Shown in pieces: positions 35,745 through 44,468 of a stretch of DNA of 44,732 bases. Made by a program: the position numbers and the translations under genes. The DNA is from Variovorax sp. (GTDB lineage Bacteria; Pseudomonadota; Gammaproteobacteria; Burkholderiales; Burkholderiaceae_C): assembly GCA_017744935.1 (NCBI GenBank), contig JAGIAI010000071.1, positions 1-44,732 of the forward strand. The letters run 5' to 3'. Below the pieces are notes generated by a model that had not been told where the DNA came from, searched no databases, and saw only the letters and a list, made by a program, of their open reading frames with translations. Position 1 is the first letter of the stretch. Each line of letters starts with the position of its first letter.

Positions 35745-38471
35745 TCAGCGCAGTTGGCCGAGCATCTGCTTTGCTTCGGCCTTCACGTCGCCGGAGCTTT
35801 CGGCGGCAACTTCCTCGACCAGCGAGCGGGCGCCTTCAACGTCGCCCAGTGCCTTGAGTTCGCGGGCCAGGGACAGCTTGATGACGTGTGGATTGTCAGC
35901 GCCTTCCTCGACCGGCTCGAGGCGGCCGCGCTCGGTGTCGGCCGGGGTGCGCGTCGACAGGCCAGCCAGCGAGCTCATATCGAATTCGATGAAGCCCGAA
36001 TCCGTCGGCAGGCCAGCGCGCAGTGGGGCAGGTTGCGTGCGTTCTTCGTCGCGAAGCACCGAGCCGTTTGCCACTGGCTCAAGCGCGCCAGGTGCCGTAT
36101 CGAAATCGTTCTCGAGGTCGATCTTCGGCGTGTGAGTCGATGCGCCGCCGCCGTTCAGGCCGCCCGGAACCGCGATCGGACGCGGAATATCGCGCAGGGG
36201 CGACTGAATCGGCGCTGCCGCGGTCGGCAGGCTCACGCTGATGGGGGCGGGCGCAGTGGCCGCCGCTGCGGGCGGGGTGGACAGCTCGAGATCGAAGTCC
36301 AGCGGTGCGACCGAAGGCACGAAGGCCGGGGGCGGCGCTTCAGCCTCAGCTTGTTCCACCGGGCTCGGAGCCGGGGTCGAAACGGCTGCGGATGCCGCAG
36401 CCAGCGTGCCTGCGAAAGCGGCGGCCTCGGCAGCCGAGACGCTCTTGCCGTCAACTTCGTACAGTGGGTTGCCCGGATCGAGATCCTTGCCGAGTTCGAC
36501 GACGCGGTTCCATTCGGTGCCGGTGCCTCCGGTGAGCTTGTGAACCTCTGAAGCCAGCGCTTCGTAGGCGCGCAGATCGCGACGCTTGGCGTGGATTTCG
36601 AGCAGCTTGAGGTGGATCGCAGTGCGCTCCGGATTGACGCGGAGCGCCTCGCGCAGGATTTCCTCTGCCTGAAGATCGCGACCATACGCCAGGTAGACGT
36701 CGGCTTCGGCCACCGGGTCGACATCGCCGGCATCGAGCTGGCTCGGGGAATAGGAGAGCGAGGAAACAACGGAATTGCCGCGATTCTTGGTGTCTACCGA
36801 TTCGCCGCCGCTCGCGCCGAAGAAGGAGTCTTTCGGGATCCGGCTCTCGATGAAGACGCTGTCACCCGCATCGCGGCGCTTGCGGCCGAGGACGCGGTAG
36901 AGCAGGAAGCTGATCAGGAGGGCCACCAGAGCGGCAGCCGCGACCATCAGCGGGTTTTCCATCAACTCGGAGAAGAAGCTCTGTTCCTTCGGGGCGGGTG
37001 CTGGCGCCTCCGCTTTGACCGGGGGCTTCGCAACGGGAGCGGGTGCCGGAGCGGCCGCGGGTGCAGGAGCCGATGCCGGAGCGGGGGCTGCGGCAGTCGC
37101 ATCTGGAGATGCTGCGGGTGTGGGCGATGCGGACTGAGGAGCGGCAGGTGCGCTTTGTCCTGCCGGCGCTGCCGCTACGGCTGGTTGGGTCGAGCCGGCA
37201 GCCGGTGCTGTTGCCGCCGGCGTCGCGGGTGCAGGGGCGGGCGTGGCCGCCGGTGCGGCAGCAACTGGCGCAGGTGCAGGCGCGGCGCCTGGAGCCGCGG
37301 GCGCTCCGGCGGCGGCCTTGAGCTGGTTCAGCTCCTGCAGGTTCTTGGTCAGCTCCTTCTCGCGCTCCTGGCGAGCTTTGGTCTCGGCCGCCTGTGCGAT
37401 CTGCTCGTCCGAGGGACGGCCGGGAGCCATGCCTTGGGAGATCTTGAGCTTGTCGGTCGAAGTGTTCGCTGCGTTGCGATCCTCGACGTTGGTCTGTACC
37501 TTGCCGGAGGCTTGGCGGCCAGCGTCGGCCACAGGCGTCTCAGGTGCGTTCTCGGCCAAGCGGCGGCGATACTGGCTGAAATCCTGGCTCTGGGCGGTAA
37601 CCGTGCGTTTCGCGTCGGTTGCCGTCACCGCTTCGGCCTGGGACGAGCTCGGGATGTCGAGCACGGCACCAGCCTTCATTCGATTGACGTTGCCGCCGAC
37701 GAATGCGTTCGGATTGGCCCGCAGAAGGGCGACCAGCATCTGGTCGAGCGATACATCGGCTGGTTTGTATGCGGCGGCAATCTTGCCCGCGGTGTCACCG
37801 GCCTTGGTCGTGACCTGCTGATCGCCGGTGCTTGCGCCCGTGCCGGTCCGGACATTGTTCGATTCACTCGGCGCGGCAGCCGGGGCAGGCATGCTGCGCT
37901 GGCGACGTGCCTGGGGCGCTTCGACTACGATCGGAGCGGCCGCGCGCGGGGGAGCCGCCGTGATCTGCGGCGCAGTCGGCGCGACGGGGGCGGCTGCCTG
38001 ACGGGTGGTGGGCGGATCCAGCAGCACCGTGTAGTCACGAACCACACGGCCGGAACTCCAGTTGGCTTCGAGCAGGAGGTCGATGAACGGCTCACTGAGG
38101 GATCGATTGCTCGACAGGCGCACAACATAGCGACCGTCGGCCCGCCGCTGAATGGCTGTGCGGACGTCGGAAAGGGCGGGGTTGTAGGGTACGCCTGCTG
38201 CCTTGAAGGCGTCGGCCGAGGCGATGTGGACCTTCAGCCCATCCGCTTCCGCCGCAGTGATCTCGCTCACCTCGATCTCCGCACGCAACGGTTCGCCGAG
38301 TGCGGACTGGACGTTGAGGCGCCCGAGCGCGAGGGCGCTGGCGTCGGCGCTGAAAGTGCCAAGAGCCACCGCGATAGCCGCGCTGACTACGGAAAGCTGG
38401 CCTCGACCCATCGTCGTAGGGGCTGGCGAGGTGGCCGAGAGACGGGCCGCGGGCGATGATGGTCGTGTCAT
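35745..38471 (-). CDS. fimV: FimV/HubP-type peptidoglycan-binding polar landmark protein
   Basis: A 908-residue membrane protein. In order: signal sequence (about 25-50) ending before LALGRLNVQSALGEPLRAEIEV, the FimV N-terminal domain (to about 140), a LysM-like segment (about 224-272), a short coiled coil (about 345-375), a very Ala-Pro-rich stretch (about 384-494), one membrane helix (about 505-525), then a cytoplasmic part with TPR-like repeats (about 584-667) and a C-terminal FimV motif ending in AKQMLGQLR. Known relatives organise the cell pole and type IV pili. The start at 38471 lacks a clear ribosome-binding site; an ATG at 38411 lies nearer the signal core. Confidence 0.9.
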   Translation of the reverse strand: MTRPSSPAARLSATSPAPTTMGRGQLSVVSAAIAVALGTFSADASALALGRLNVQSALGEPLRAEIEVSEITAAEADGLKVHIASADAFKAAGVPYNPALSDVRTAIQRRADGRYVVRLSSNRSLSEPFIDLLLEANWSSGRVVRDYTVLLDPPTTRQAAAPVAPTAPQITAAPPRAAAPIVVEAPQARRQRSMPAPAAAPSESNNVRTGTGASTGDQQVTTKAGDTAGKIAAAYKPADVSLDQMLVALLRANPNAFVGGNVNRMKAGAVLDIPSSSQAEAVTATDAKRTVTAQSQDFSQYRRRLAENAPETPVADAGRQASGKVQTNVEDRNAANTSTDKLKISQGMAPGRPSDEQIAQAAETKARQEREKELTKNLQELNQLKAAAGAPAAPGAAPAPAPVAAAPAATPAPAPATPAATAPAAGSTQPAVAAAPAGQSAPAAPQSASPTPAASPDATAAAPAPASAPAPAAAPAPAPVAKPPVKAEAPAPAPKEQSFFSELMENPLMVAAAALVALLISFLLYRVLGRKRRDAGDSVFIESRIPKDSFFGASGGESVDTKNRGNSVVSSLSYSPSQLDAGDVDPVAEADVYLAYGRDLQAEEILREALRVNPERTAIHLKLLEIHAKRRDLRAYEALASEVHKLTGGTGTEWNRVVELGKDLDPGNPLYEVDGKSVSAAEAAAFAGTLAAASAAVSTPAPSPVEQAEAEAPPPAFVPSVAPLDFDLELSTPPAAAATAPAPISVSLPTAAAPIQSPLRDIPRPIAVPGGLNGGGASTHTPKIDLENDFDTAPGALEPVANGSVLRDEERTQPAPLRAGLPTDSGFIEFDMSSLAGLSTRTPADTERGRLEPVEEGADNPHVIKLSLARELKALGDVEGARSLVEEVAAESSGDVKAEAKQMLGQLR

Positions 38472-38508
38472 GCTGGAGGGGGGCAGCTCGGCCCAGAAAT
38501 GTAAGAGG

Positions 38509-38537
38509 ACGTTAACATCATCACCCTGCACTGACAA
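38509..38537 (-). promoter_or_regulatory. Candidate fimV promoter
   Basis: On the minus strand TTGTCA (38537-38532; five of six bases match TTGACA) is followed after 17 bp by TAACGT (38514-38509), a weak -10. It would start transcription about 30 bp before the fimV ATG and give fimV and downstream genes an extra promoter. Confidence 0.35.
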
Positions 38538-38586
38538 GGCGACAGGCCTTATCTACCCAGTGCGTGCAAACTTCGTCATGCATGGG

Positions 38587-38627
38587 GCGTTGCGGCACAG
38601 CAACGCAGCGCGCCCCGAAGGGCGCGC
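38587..38627 (-). terminator. Tandem hairpins after asd
   Basis: Just downstream of the asd stop are two perfect hairpins: an 8-bp GC-only stem with a TTCG loop on the transcribed RNA (arms 38608-38615 and 38620-38627), then a 7-bp stem with a 6-nt loop (38587-38593 and 38600-38606). No U-tract follows, so this may be a processing or stabilising element, not a terminator. Confidence 0.5.
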
Positions 38628-38637
38628 ATGTAACGCT

Positions 38638-39780
38638 TCAGACTTCCAGCAGGATGCGCAGCATGCGGCGCAGCGGCTCGGCCGCACCCCACAGGAGTTG
38701 ATCCCCGATCGTGAACGCGCCAACGTACTCGGGACCCATGGCCAGCTTGCGGATACGGCCGACCGGAATCGACATCGTGCCGGTCACCGCGACGGGCGTG
38801 AGTTCCTTGACCGTGGCCTCGCGCGTGTTCGGCACGACCTTGGCCCATTCGTTGTCAGCAGCGATCAATGCCTCGATATCGGCAAGCGGCACGTCCTTCT
38901 TTAGCTTGAAGGTGAGTGCCTGGCTGTGGCAGCGCATCGCGCCGATGCGCACGCAGAAGCCGTCGACAGGCGTGGCAGCCGTTCCGAATCCAGCACCCTG
39001 GCCCAGGATCTTGTTGGTTTCGGCGCCGCCCTTCCATTCTTCCTTGCTCATGCCGTCGCCCAGATCCTTGTCGATCCAGGGGATGAGGCTGCCGCCCAGG
39101 GGGACACCGAAATTGGCGGTTTCGAGGCCCGTCAGCGACTGTTGCTTGGCCAGGACCTTGCGGTCGATCTCGAGAATGGCGGACTTCGGGTCGTCGAGCA
39201 GAGAGCGCACTTCGGCGTTCAGCGTGCCGAACTGGGTCAGCAGTTCGCGCATGTGCTGGGCGCCGCCGCCGGAAGCGGCCTGGTAGGTCATGCTGGTCAT
39301 CCATTCGACCAAGCCCGCCTTGTAGAGGGCGCCCACACCCATCAGCATGCAGCTCACGGTGCAATTCCCGCCGATCCAGTTCTTGCCGCCCTTGGCGAGC
39401 GCGTTCTGGATTACGGGGAGGTTGACCGGGTCGAGCACGATGATCGCGTCATCGTTCATGCGCAGCGTGGATGCCGCGTCGATCCAGTGGCCCTTCCAGC
39501 CGGCTGCGCGAAGCTTGGGGAACACCTCCGTGGTGTAGTCGCCGCCCTGGGCCGTGATGACGATGTCGCACTTCTTCAGTGCATCGATGTCATGTGCGTC
39601 CTTGAGCGTGGTCTCGTTCTTGGCCATGGCGGGGGCCTTGCCGCCCGCGTTGGAGGTCGAGAAGAAGACCGGCTCGATCAGTCCGAAGTCGCCTTCGGCC
39701 TGCATGCGATCCATGAGGACCGAGCCGACCATGCCGCGCCAGCCTACGAGGCCGACCAGAGGTTGATTTGCGTTCGCCAT
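38638..39780 (-). CDS. asd: Aspartate-semialdehyde dehydrogenase
   Basis: Reduces aspartyl phosphate to the semialdehyde used for lysine, diaminopimelate, threonine and methionine. The 380-residue protein begins VGLVGWRGMVGSVL (NADP-binding), has the catalytic C140 in GGNCTVSC and the histidine in RIGAMRCHSQAL. It is the gammaproteobacterial-type long Asd. It lies 89 bp after leuB, separated by a hairpin. Confidence 0.96.
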   Translation of the reverse strand: MANANQPLVGLVGWRGMVGSVLMDRMQAEGDFGLIEPVFFSTSNAGGKAPAMAKNETTLKDAHDIDALKKCDIVITAQGGDYTTEVFPKLRAAGWKGHWIDAASTLRMNDDAIIVLDPVNLPVIQNALAKGGKNWIGGNCTVSCMLMGVGALYKAGLVEWMTSMTYQAASGGGAQHMRELLTQFGTLNAEVRSLLDDPKSAILEIDRKVLAKQQSLTGLETANFGVPLGGSLIPWIDKDLGDGMSKEEWKGGAETNKILGQGAGFGTAATPVDGFCVRIGAMRCHSQALTFKLKKDVPLADIEALIAADNEWAKVVPNTREATVKELTPVAVTGTMSIPVGRIRKLAMGPEYVGAFTIGDQLLWGAAEPLRRMLRILLEV

Positions 39781-39824
39781 TTCAATTTGCCCTTGTGAAA
39801 AAAGAAATCAGTCTTTTCTTTGCG

Positions 39825-39844
39825 CCCGGCTCGTCAGAGCCGGG
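39825..39844 (-). terminator. Hairpin between leuB and asd
   Basis: A perfect 8-bp GC-rich stem (39825-39832 with 39837-39844) and 4-nt loop follows the leuB stop. The RNA after it is A-rich and reaches a short T run only about 20 nt later, so termination would be weak. Partial termination would separate leu and asd expression. Confidence 0.45.
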
Positions 39845-39869
39845 GAGGGCGTGACGAATCGGGCTGCGG

Positions 39870-40958
39870 TTAGCCGGTAATCGTCTTTTTGGTGATGGCA
39901 GCCACCACGGCATCGCCCATCTCGCGGGTGCCGACCTTGGTGGTACCTGCGGACCAGATGTCTGCCGTGCGCAGGCCCTGAGCGAGCACCTGCTTGACCG
40001 CCGACTCGATGCGGTCGGCGGCTTCGGGCTGGTTCAGGGAGAAACGGAGCATCATGGCAGCAGACAGGATTGTAGCCAATGGGTTGGCAACCCCTTTGCC
40101 GGCAATGTCCGGCGCGCTGCCGTGGCTGGGCTCGTAGAGGCCCTGGTTGCTCGAATTGAGCGACGCCGAGGGCAGCATGCCGATCGAGCCGGTGAGCATC
40201 GCCGCCTCGTCCGAGAGGATGTCGCCGAACATGTTCCCGGTGACGACCACGTCGAACTTCTTGGGCTCTTTCACGAGCTGCATCGCCGCGTTGTCGACGT
40301 ACATGTGGTCGAGCGCGACGTCCGGGTATTCCTTGCCGACCTCGGTCACGACGTCCTTCCAGAACTGGAAGGTCTCGAGCACGTTGGCCTTGTCGACGCT
40401 GGTCACGCGCTTGCTGCGCTTGCGCGCGGCCTGGAAGGCGACGTGGGCGATGCGTTCGATTTCCGGGCGCGAGTAGCGCATGGTGTCGAAGGCTTCCTCG
40501 GCGCCGGGGAAGTGCCCGTCGACCGCCGTGCGGCGGCCGCGCGGCTGGCCGAAGTAGATGTCGCCGGTCAGCTCGCGGATGATGAGGATGTCGAGCCCCG
40601 CGATCAGTTCGGGCTTGAGACTCGACGCGCCCACGAGCTGCTCGTAGCAGATGGCGGGCCGGAAGTTGGCGAACAGGCCGAGGTTCTTGCGCAGGCCGAG
40701 GATGGCCTGCTCGGGACGGAACTGGCGCTCGAGCTTGTCGTACTTCCAGTCGCCGACAGCGCCGAACAGCACGGCGTCGGCCTCCTTGGCGAGCTTGAGC
40801 GTCGATTCGGGCAGCGGGTGGCCGTGCGCCTCGTAGGCGGCGCCGCCGACCAGGGCGGTTTCGGTTTCGAACTTCAGGTCCAGGACGTTCAGGACGCGAA
40901 CGGCTTCCGCGACGATTTCGGTGCCGATGCCATCACCGGGCAGAACTGCGATCTTCAT
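39870..40958 (-). CDS. leuB: 3-isopropylmalate dehydrogenase
   Basis: NAD-dependent oxidative decarboxylation in leucine synthesis. The 362-residue protein begins MKIAVLPGDGIGTEI and carries the family signature NMFGDILSDEAAMLTGSIG plus EPSHGSAPDIAG. The ATG at 40958 is chosen because it starts the conserved first strand; the frame stays open further upstream only as a shadow of leuD. It lies 32 bp after leuD. Confidence 0.97.
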   Translation of the reverse strand: MKIAVLPGDGIGTEIVAEAVRVLNVLDLKFETETALVGGAAYEAHGHPLPESTLKLAKEADAVLFGAVGDWKYDKLERQFRPEQAILGLRKNLGLFANFRPAICYEQLVGASSLKPELIAGLDILIIRELTGDIYFGQPRGRRTAVDGHFPGAEEAFDTMRYSRPEIERIAHVAFQAARKRSKRVTSVDKANVLETFQFWKDVVTEVGKEYPDVALDHMYVDNAAMQLVKEPKKFDVVVTGNMFGDILSDEAAMLTGSIGMLPSASLNSSNQGLYEPSHGSAPDIAGKGVANPLATILSAAMMLRFSLNQPEAADRIESAVKQVLAQGLRTADIWSAGTTKVGTREMGDAVVAAITKKTITG

Positions 40959-40990
40959 GAGAGGTCTTGTTTGAAAAGTGGAAGAGGGGA

Positions 40991-41641
40991 TCAGGCGATC
41001 AGCTGGTGCGAGAGCCAGGGCTTCTTCGCGAGCCGCTCGGCTTCGAAGGCCTGGATCTTGTCCTTGTGGCGCAGCGTCAGGCCGATGTCGTCCAGGCCGT
41101 TGAGCAGGCAGTACTTGCGGAAGGGCTGGATGTCGAAGCCGATCTCCGCGCCGTCGGGCTTGATGATGACCTGGCGCTCCAGGTCGATCGTGAGGCTGTA
41201 GCCCGGGAAGGCGAACACTTCGTCGAACAGCTTCGCCACCTGGGGTTCGGGCAGCACGATCGGGAGCAGGCCGTTCTTGAAGCAGTTGTTGAAGAAGATG
41301 TCGGCGAAGCTCGGCGCGATGATCGCGCGGAAGCCGAATTGATCGAGCGCCCACGGCGCGTGCTCACGCGACGAGCCGCAGCCGAAGTTCTTGCGCGCGA
41401 TCAGGACCGAGGCGCCCGCGTAGCGCGGCTGGTTCAGTACGAAGTCCGGGTTGGGCTTGCGCGACTTCGGGTCTTGTCCCGGCTCGCCATGGTCGAGGTA
41501 GCGCCATTCGTCGAACAGGTTGGGTCCGAACCCGGTCTTGCGGATCGACTTGAGGAACTGCTTGGGAATGATCGCGTCGGTGTCGACGTTCTCGCGGTCC
41601 ATCGGCGCCACGAGGCCCTTGTGCACGGTGAATTTCTGCAT
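40991..41641 (-). CDS. leuD: 3-isopropylmalate dehydratase small subunit
   Basis: Swivelling-domain subunit of isopropylmalate isomerase. The 216-residue protein shows NVDTDAIIPKQFLK and the signature NFGCGSSREHAPWAL. It works as a heterodimer with LeuC, encoded 17 bp upstream. Confidence 0.97.
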   Translation of the reverse strand: MQKFTVHKGLVAPMDRENVDTDAIIPKQFLKSIRKTGFGPNLFDEWRYLDHGEPGQDPKSRKPNPDFVLNQPRYAGASVLIARKNFGCGSSREHAPWALDQFGFRAIIAPSFADIFFNNCFKNGLLPIVLPEPQVAKLFDEVFAFPGYSLTIDLERQVIIKPDGAEIGFDIQPFRKYCLLNGLDDIGLTLRHKDKIQAFEAERLAKKPWLSHQLIA

Positions 41642-41658
41642 GGTGTGTGGCTCCAGGT

Positions 41659-43080
41659 TCAGGCGAATTGGCGGACGTCGACGAAGTGGCCGTTGATGGC
41701 GGCGGCGGCGGCCATCGCCGGGCTGACGAGGTGGGTGCGGCCGCCGGCGCCCTGGCGTCCTTCGAAGTTGCGATTGCTGGTCGAGGCGCAGCGCTCGCCG
41801 GGCTCGAGGCGATCGGCGTTCATCGCCAGGCACATCGAGCAGCCGGGCTCGCGCCATTCGAAGCCCGCGGCCTTGAAGATCTGATCGAGGCCCTCGCGTT
41901 CGGCTTGCTCCTTCACGACGCCGGAGCCGGGCACGACCATCGCGAGCTTGACGTTCTTCGCGATCTTCTGGCCGAGCTTCTTGACCACGGCGGCGGCTTC
42001 GCGCATGTCCTCGATGCGGCTGTTGGTGCAGGAGCCGATGAACACCTTGTCGATGAAGATGTCGTTCAGCGGCTTGTTGGGCTCGAGCCCCATGTACGTG
42101 AGCGCGCGTTCGATCGCCTGGCGCTTGTTGGCGTCCTTCTCGCGGTCGGGATCGGGCACGCGGGCGTCGATCGGCAGCACCATTTCGGGCGAGGTGCCCC
42201 AGGTCACCTGCGGCTTGATCTGCGTTGCGTCGAGTTCGACGACCGTGTCGAAATGGGCACCCGGGTCCGAGTGCAGCGTCTTCCAGTATTCGACCGCCTG
42301 GTCCCATTCGACGCCGGTGGGCGAAAGCGATCGGCCCTTGACGTAGGCGATGGTCTTCTCGTCCACGGCCACCAGCCCGGCGCGTGCGCCGGCCTCGATC
42401 GCCATGTTGCAGACCGTCATGCGGCCTTCCATGCTGAGGTCGCGGATCGCCGAGCCGGCGAACTCGATCGTGTAGCCCGTTCCTCCGGCGGTGCCGATCT
42501 TGCCGATGATCGCCAGCACGATGTCCTTGGCCGTGCAGCCGAGCGGCAGCTTGCCCTCGACCTTCACGAGCATGTTCTTCGCCTTCTTGGCGAGCAGCGT
42601 CTGCGTGGCCATGACGTGCTCGACCTCGCTGGTGCCGATGCCGTGCGCGAGCGCGCCGAAGGCGCCATGCGTCGAGGTGTGCGAGTCGCCGCACACCACG
42701 GTCATGCCCGGCAGGGTCGCGCCCGATTCCGGGCCGATCACGTGCACGATGCCCTGGCGCTTGGAGAGGAACGGGAAGAACGCGGCGGCGCCGAATTCCT
42801 TGATGTTGCTGTCGAGCGTGGTGATCTGCTCCTTGCTGATCGGGTCGGCAATGCCGTCATAGCCGCGCTCCCAGTGCGTGGTCGGCGTGTTGTGGTCGGC
42901 CGTGGCCACCACGGAGCTGATGCGCCACAGCTTGCGACCCGCCTCGCGCAGGCCTTCGAACGCCTGCGGGCTGGTCACTTCGTGGACCAGGTGGCGGTCG
43001 ATGTAGAGGATCGCGGTGCCGTCTTCCTCGGTGTGGACGACGTGTTCGTCCCAGAGTTTGTCGTAGAGCGTGCGTGCCAT
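41659..43080 (-). CDS. leuC: 3-isopropylmalate dehydratase large subunit
   Basis: Aconitase-family subunit that carries the [4Fe-4S] cluster and interconverts 2- and 3-isopropylmalate. The 473-residue protein has the cluster ligands C351 (GSCTNSR), C414 and C417 (GCSMC), and the VVCGDSHTSTHGAFG segment. It is the first gene of the leuCDB group; leuA is not in this window. It starts 43 bp after the LysR gene on the same strand. Confidence 0.97.
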   Translation of the reverse strand: MARTLYDKLWDEHVVHTEEDGTAILYIDRHLVHEVTSPQAFEGLREAGRKLWRISSVVATADHNTPTTHWERGYDGIADPISKEQITTLDSNIKEFGAAAFFPFLSKRQGIVHVIGPESGATLPGMTVVCGDSHTSTHGAFGALAHGIGTSEVEHVMATQTLLAKKAKNMLVKVEGKLPLGCTAKDIVLAIIGKIGTAGGTGYTIEFAGSAIRDLSMEGRMTVCNMAIEAGARAGLVAVDEKTIAYVKGRSLSPTGVEWDQAVEYWKTLHSDPGAHFDTVVELDATQIKPQVTWGTSPEMVLPIDARVPDPDREKDANKRQAIERALTYMGLEPNKPLNDIFIDKVFIGSCTNSRIEDMREAAAVVKKLGQKIAKNVKLAMVVPGSGVVKEQAEREGLDQIFKAAGFEWREPGCSMCLAMNADRLEPGERCASTSNRNFEGRQGAGGRTHLVSPAMAAAAAINGHFVDVRQFA

Positions 43081-43123
43081 GGTGATGGTCTCTTTCGTGG
43101 GGAAATGGGGCTGCGTGAGGTCT

Positions 43124-44071
43124 TCACGCAGCGAGCGGTTGTTCGGCGGCGGGCGCGGGGGCGTGCAGGTGCTTCACGAGCAGCCGGGCGGCCACGGGGA
43201 GCGATGAGAAATCGCGGGCGACGAGGCGGATCTCGCGCCGGGCCCAGGCATCCTTGAGCGCGACGCTCTTGAGTCCGCGACCGATGCCGCCCTGCATGAG
43301 CTCGAAGGCGCGCAGCGGCATCACGCCGATGCCCAGGCCGTTGTCGATCATGCGGCACATGGCGTCGAGCCCGGTGACGTGGATGCGCAGCTTGATGGAG
43401 CGGCCCTCGGCCAGAGCCGCCTGGTGCATGGCGACGTAGATGGAACTGTTGGTGTGCAGCCCCACGTGGTCGAAGTCGAGCGACTCGGTGAAATCGATCG
43501 ACTGGCGCCGCGCCAGCCCATGCCGCGCCGGCACCACGAGCACCAGCGCATCACGGCGGTAGGGCAGGCTCTGCAGCTCCGCGGTGCCCTCGGGCACATG
43601 GCACACGCCGAGATCGGCCGCGCCCTCGTGCACGGCGCGCACGATCTCGTTGCTCAGATGCTCCTCGAGATCGATCTTGATCGCATCGTGCTCGCGGGTG
43701 AAGGCGCCGAGGTCCTCGGGCAGGAACTGCACGATCGCCGAGATGTTGGCGTGAACGCGGACGTGGCCGCGCACGCCGTCGGCGTACTCGCTGAGTTCGC
43801 CCTGCATCTTCTCGAGGCTGTAGAGCACCGAGCGCGCATGGTGCAGGAGGCTTTCGCCTGCGGGCGTGAGGTCGACCCCCCTCGCATGCCGGTAGAGAAG
43901 CGGCGTGCCCAGCGTCGCCTCGAGGTCCGAGAGGCGCTTGCTGATGGCCGAGGCGGCGATGAATTCGCGCTCCGCGGCACGCCCGATGCTGCCCAGCTCG
44001 CAGACGGCCACGAACAACTGCAGCGACGTCAGGTCGATGCGGCGGGCAAAACTGCGTTCGGAGGCGATCAT
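43124..44071 (-). CDS. LysR-family transcriptional regulator
   Basis: A 315-residue regulator with an N-terminal winged helix-turn-helix (about residues 14-73, LFVAVCELGSIGRAAERE and AISKRLSDLEATLGTPLLYR) and a C-terminal periplasmic-binding-protein-like effector domain. Being 43 bp upstream of leuC on the same strand, it may share a transcript with or regulate the leu genes, though the effector cannot be read from sequence. A perfect inverted repeat centred about 70 bp upstream of its start is a candidate operator. Confidence 0.88.
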   Translation of the reverse strand: MIASERSFARRIDLTSLQLFVAVCELGSIGRAAEREFIAASAISKRLSDLEATLGTPLLYRHARGVDLTPAGESLLHHARSVLYSLEKMQGELSEYADGVRGHVRVHANISAIVQFLPEDLGAFTREHDAIKIDLEEHLSNEIVRAVHEGAADLGVCHVPEGTAELQSLPYRRDALVLVVPARHGLARRQSIDFTESLDFDHVGLHTNSSIYVAMHQAALAEGRSIKLRIHVTGLDAMCRMIDNGLGIGVMPLRAFELMQGGIGRGLKSVALKDAWARREIRLVARDFSSLPVAARLLVKHLHAPAPAAEQPLAA

Positions 44072-44125
44072 GGAGGCTTGGCATCTCGATCAGAGATGGA
44101 AGCCCCTATTTTCCCTTGTTTTTTG

Positions 44126-44158
44126 ATCAAAGCCATCGTGATCCACGATGGCTTTGAT
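44126..44158. repeat. Perfect 33-bp inverted repeat upstream of the LysR gene
   Basis: Arms 44126-44140 and 44144-44158 are perfect 15-bp complements around a 3-nt centre. Neither strand has a T-tract directly after the stem; a T-run occurs only on the left side of the plus strand, so it does not fit an intrinsic terminator. It lies between the entericidin stop (44187) and the LysR ATG (44071), so an operator or an RNA hairpin are both possible. Confidence 0.85.
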
Positions 44159-44186
44159 GGTTTGACGCGATGGCGCCGTCGTGCGG

Positions 44187-44327
44187 CTATTGCTTCTTCT
44201 GGGCGGCATCTTCCATCTTCTGCCCACCCTTCTGGATGTCCTGGCCTGCACCCTTCATGGTGTTGCAGCCGGCCAGGGGAATGGTGAAGGCAAACGTGAC
44301 GGCGAGCAATGCGGCGAGTTTCTTCAT
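44187..44327 (-). CDS. Entericidin A/B family lipoprotein
   Basis: A 46-residue lipoprotein. A lysine start (MKKLAALLAV) and hydrophobic core lead to the lipobox PLAGC, so the mature protein begins at the cysteine. The remainder, NTMKGAGQDIQKGGQKMEDA, is typical of entericidins, which in E. coli form a stress-regulated toxin/antidote pair. Only one member is present here. AAGGAG precedes the ATG at 44327; an in-frame ATG at 44375 gives an unlikely extension. Confidence 0.88.
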   Translation of the reverse strand: MKKLAALLAVTFAFTIPLAGCNTMKGAGQDIQKGGQKMEDAAQKKQ

Positions 44328-44405
44328 GACGGACTCCTTGGATGTTGAATGAATGAGAGGAGTAACCCTCCGCAATCCAAGTTACCTTCGCTGTCACGCC
44401 TTGCC

Positions 44406-44446
44406 TGTAAGCCAAAACGCAAGAAAGCTGCCCGAGGGCAGCTTTC
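44406..44446 (-). terminator. Intrinsic terminator after gltA
   Basis: A perfect 11-bp inverted repeat (44423-44433 and 44436-44446) with a tiny loop stands 22 bp after the gltA stop. On the minus strand it is followed by TTGCGTTTTGG, a moderately T-rich tail. Its place fits a terminator for gltA. Confidence 0.75.
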
Positions 44447-44468
44447 CTGGATGAGCGCGAAGCGGAGA

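Noticed and set aside
36591..38459. 622-codon plus-strand frame across fimV
   Set aside because: The translation is an Arg-Cys-Gly-rich reflection of the Ala-Pro-rich FimV coding strand.
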